Assembly (NCBI GenBank): GCA_963576475.1
Contig: OY754972.1
Span: forward strand, 29,869,107 to 29,933,106
Length of the DNA stretch: 64,000 bases
Source of the DNA: Molanna angustata
Taxonomy: Eukaryota > Arthropoda > Insecta > Trichoptera > Molannidae
Direction: 5' to 3'
The position numbers and the translations under genes were made by a program. The number at the start of each line of letters is the position of its first letter. Position 1 is the stretch's first letter. The notes under the pieces were generated by a model. The model did not search any database. It was not told where the DNA came from and worked only from the letters and a program-made list of their open reading frames with translations. Below are positions 60,801 to 64,000 of this stretch, in pieces.

Positions 60801-61515
60801 CAGTTCAGGGGAGACAGGATCGTGGCTTTCATTGTTTACCAACAAATTTGTCAATAGATAGCATTAGAAATAAGTTTCGTGGTCATTGGACAGATGGCGA
60901 TGGTGTTACCAAATATTCTAAGTTAGAGACGTTAACACTGGTAATTATCTTTGTTTATTTCCACTTGTCAAGCCATGTAAAATATGACGTATGTCATCAC
61001 TATCAATGAACCATCCCTGTCTGTAGCAGTCAAGAATATCTCAGATGTCATGGGTTTTGCTGAACCATGACATCTATCTTTTCTATTTTGTCTCTCACTC
61101 CATCTATTATATATTTTTTCATCAATTGTTCATTCTTTGTATATGGCTGAACTATCATCAGCATCAGGAGCTCCACATCCCAGCTTGGACCTTGGCCTCC
61201 TTAAGGAATCTATTGCACTGTCAATGGGCTTTCCTCTAATTCTGCACACTGGGTATCTGAAGATCCCTCTTGGCTCCATCCGTCCATCGTAGTCTAGGTC
61301 TTCACACAGCTATTTAATCTCACCATATATTTTTATGATAATGATGCCAAACAATACAGGATGTTTTTTATCATATTCAACAAATAGTATGTTTTCCTGT
61401 AAAATGACCAACTCAAAAGTTCAATATAGGACAGTGGTTAAAACACTTAACTAGCAAATCAGTGGACCTTGGTTCAGTGGACAAATATTGTTTGGGGAAA
61501 TAATCTGGAAGTATG

Positions 61516-61624
<109 letters not shown>

Positions 61625-61648
61625 CAAATAAAAGTTTTCGCGAAGAGG

Positions 61649-62022
<374 letters not shown>

Positions 62023-62168
62023 TAGGTATGGTGATCCTGATACGGCTGATATTATTATCAGACAGCATTTAGAACATGATGAATATTTCGTTTTGTTTCA
62101 GATGTAGGTATGCCAATATTTGTAATATATTTATTTCCAGGATGCCTTTCCATAAATGTATGTTTCAG

Positions 62169-62377
62169 GTTTTGGTGTGTGGAGGTGCCAGGAGTGTGGC
62201 AATCAATACAGACACAAAGGTTCCCTGCGACGTCATACTAAATACGAGTGTCGTCGCGTCCCCGGATTCTGTTGTCCTTACTGCCCCTACCGCGCTTACC
62301 AGAAGTACAACCTACTGCTGCATCAGAGACAACTTCATAAACATTTACCAGAAACTGTCCCCCATTTTATTCATTAA
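62169..62377 (+). CDS. lola: lola alternative last exon, zinc-finger cassette E
   Basis: Acceptor TGTTTCAG|GT completes a Gly codon, and finger 1 follows after only four residues (FGVWR): CQECGNQYRHKGSLRRHTKY then EC (C-x2-C-x12-H-x4-C). The linker is RRVPGFC; finger 2 CPYCPYRAYQKYNLLLHQRQ then LH (C-x2-C-x12-H-x4-H). The end is KHLPETVPHFIH and TAA. A closer AG upstream (62143) would shift the frame, so 62169 is the only acceptor that fits phase 1. The smallest cassette here; full protein about 383 residues. No canonical AATAAA was seen within 250 bases; the next, near 63020, is about 640 bases downstream. A TA-flanked palindrome lies 280 bases upstream. Confidence 0.94.
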
Positions 62378-62531
62378 TCCTTTCCAGATAAGTTGTCAGT
62401 ATTTTTTTTTTTATTTATACCTCCTTTTTTTACATCCTTTCATTTATTTTTAAGCGGTGTATGTCCACAAGAACTTATTATTTGGGGTTGAAATCAAATA
62501 ACGGTTTAAATACAACTAGATAAAAGTAAAG

Positions 62532-62750
62532 TACAATCTCGCTAATCCAGTACGTCCAGTAATACAGCTCTTTGAATTATTTTTAAAATATTTCATTTAA
62601 ATTTTATTTACAGTTTAATAATTATTCACTAATACATATATGTGTTAATAATTTTTTACTCATTTTACATACATTCCAATAATTCCAATTTTCTGCTAAT
62701 CCAGCACTCTTGTGCCTGCAGCAGTACCGGATTAGTGAGATTGTACTGTA
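62532..62750. mobile_element. pogo/Tigger-like MITE
   Basis: TACAATCTCGCTAATCCAGT AC at the left and GTACCGGATTAGTGAGATTG TACTGTA at the right, about 24-bp inverted ends with a second inner match (TTCTGCTAATCCAGCACTC). It sits between cassettes E and F. Degenerate copy at 22952-23090. Confidence 0.75.
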
Positions 62751-63144
62751 CATGTTCATTTTATGCAGGTATTTTAATTATGATTGTCAATCAAAAAACA
62801 TATAAACAATGAATGAAAAGTAACTAGTGCATGTACTATAATATAATATGCACTAGAAAAGTAAGGTTTTGACTAATGAAATTCTGAAAGATGATAGAAA
62901 ATACTCGTAGGATAGACTGAATGAATGAATTGTGAATGTGGACATAAACCATTATCTTGATGCAACCTTTTAAATTTTATTTATTATTTAAAGAATGATA
63001 ATTCAAACAAAATTGTTAAATAAATATACAAACAATACAACAATTGTATTATTTAAAAACTTTTATTTCTTCTTACTCTTATTGTTTTTAGTTTTATTGT
63101 TATTCCCAGTACAATTTTTCATTGCTCTCTTGGTGTTGTTATAG

Positions 63145-63488
63145 TGCCATTTCGGAAGATCATGTTGGTCAGGCAAACCAACATTCCAGTGACGTTTGAA
63201 AAGCCGACCCAATCATCAGTCAGCGTCTCCAAATTGTCCAAGGTGAACGAGTATGACATCAGAAGACCGTTCAAGTGTCCCAACTGTAGTCGCTGCTTCA
63301 CGTCCATTGTGTTCCTCCATAATCACATGAGTAAATTTTGCGGAAAGAAAAAGAGACGGCCAAATTCATCTTCCTTACCCTGTCGGCCTTTTGTGTGTAA
63401 AAATTGTTCTGCTGACTTTTCTCATCAGAAATTTTTAAACAGACACATAAGAGAGTCTTGTATAGTGAAAGTACAAAAGAAATCATAA
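63145..63488 (+). CDS. lola: lola alternative last exon, zinc-finger cassette F (atypical)
   Basis: Acceptor TTGTTATAG|TG completes a Val codon, then PFRKIMLVRQTNIPVTFEKP and a Ser/Thr-rich lead. Finger 1 CPNCSRCFTSIVFLHNHMSK then FC is C-x2-C-x12-H-x4-C. The linker is 18 residues and basic (GKKKRRPNSSSLPCRPFV) instead of the usual 7-8. Finger 2 CKNCSADFSHQKFLNRHIRE then SC also ends in Cys, where the other cassettes have His. The tail is IVKVQKKS and TAA (63486-63488). AATAAA at 63547. Full protein about 428 residues. Phase and position say lola; the finger pair is divergent, so a different DNA preference is likely. Confidence 0.92.
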
Positions 63489-63839
63489 TGTAACTTTCGT
63501 TAGGAATCAATTGTCATCAAAAAATTTTGTTTGATAGAATAGAATGAATAAAAATTGTCACTACAAGGAGACTGTCTCCTGTAGGTAACAAGTACACAAA
63601 TATGTATTAATTTACAAAATTAAAAAAAAAGAATGGTATTTGTGTTTGCAGGAATCTTTTAATTGCTCTCCTGCATAGTTGGGAGTTTCAATGTAAACTT
63701 AGGAGAGATTAAACAAAACTAATTATGAAAACAATAACCATAGTCCCAGTAAAAGAAGCATTTGCCTAGTGGGGCGTTATTAGTCAGCTTATAAGTATTA
63801 TTTTATGAGTAATACATTAAATAAATATAATACAAAGGA
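63489..63839 (+). other. 3' UTR of cassette F and spacer
   Basis: AATAAA at 63547-63552, then AT-rich sequence to the minisatellite. Nothing else was seen. Confidence 0.7.
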
Positions 63840-64000
63840 AAAATTGAACCATATAGTTAACCATTTGGTATAGTTATCAGCAAATAACTAGAAAATTGAA
63901 CCATATAGTTAACCATTTGGTATAGTTATCAGCAAATAACTAGAAAATTGAACCATATAGTTAACCATTTGGTATAGTTATCAGCAAATAACTAGAAAAT
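63840..64000. repeat. 52-bp minisatellite running off the window
   Basis: Three identical 52-bp units (63840-63891, 63892-63943, 63944-63995) beginning AAAATTGAACCATATAGTTA, and the start of a fourth at 63996. Confidence 0.97.

Noticed and set aside
62144..62168. Alternative acceptor at about 62143 for cassette E
   Set aside because: TTTATTTCCAG|GA would put the fingers out of frame with the phase-1 donor.

Overview
This is AT-rich animal (insect) DNA dominated by one gene, the BTB/zinc-finger transcription-factor locus longitudinals lacking (lola), lying on the + strand. Evidence for lola: a BTB exon whose protein begins [20 protein letters not shown], further exons shared by all isoforms, then a series of alternative last exons each encoding the lola pair of zinc fingers (C-x2-C-x12-H-x4-C followed by C-x2-C-x12-H-x4-H). 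I cannot fix the order of insect from sequence alone. Many TAGGTACC/TACC tracts and LINEs of kinds common in Lepidoptera and Hemiptera are present, and the BTB wording is insect-typical.

Layout. 1-16.4 kb: the left edge holds one probable exon of an unidentified neighbour on the - strand (67-415), then a field of transposable-element remains (pogo-like MITE, Ty3/gypsy integrase remnant, an element carrying a MADF pseudogene, GC-rich islands, several copies of a dispersed family with CGACAGT ends). 16.4-17.26 kb: probable lola leader or promoter area. 17.26-25.33 kb: four constant coding exons (17264-17437, 18913-19167, 23176-23617, 25259-25330) encoding about 314 residues: BTB domain, proline-rich linker, basic nuclear-localisation-like cluster, acidic tail. 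25.3-44.05 kb: an 18.7-kb intron filled with retroelements (Jockey/CR1/L2-type LINE, RTE-like LINEs, a Penelope-like GIY-YIG remnant, SINEs, MITEs). 44.05-63.5 kb: six alternative zinc-finger cassettes, here called A (44051-44307), B (two exons, 47677-47775 + 47878-48257), C (49477-50063), D (53012-53385), E (62169-62377) and F (63145-63488). The window ends in a 52-bp tandem repeat, and more cassettes may lie beyond it.

How it works together. The third and fourth constant exons both end after the first base of a codon, and every zinc-finger cassette begins with the two bases that complete it. Any cassette can therefore be joined in frame to the common BTB part, giving a family of proteins with one dimerisation domain and different DNA-binding ends (about 383 to 509 residues). 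In Drosophila this locus is known for extensive alternative splicing and for trans-splicing; whether trans-splicing happens here cannot be read from DNA. I found no wholly new gene system. The most unusual non-coding structures are a 240-bp near-perfect palindrome between two long TA repeats just upstream of cassette E, a pair of foldback MITEs bracketing cassette D, and a 64-bp inverted repeat downstream of cassette B.
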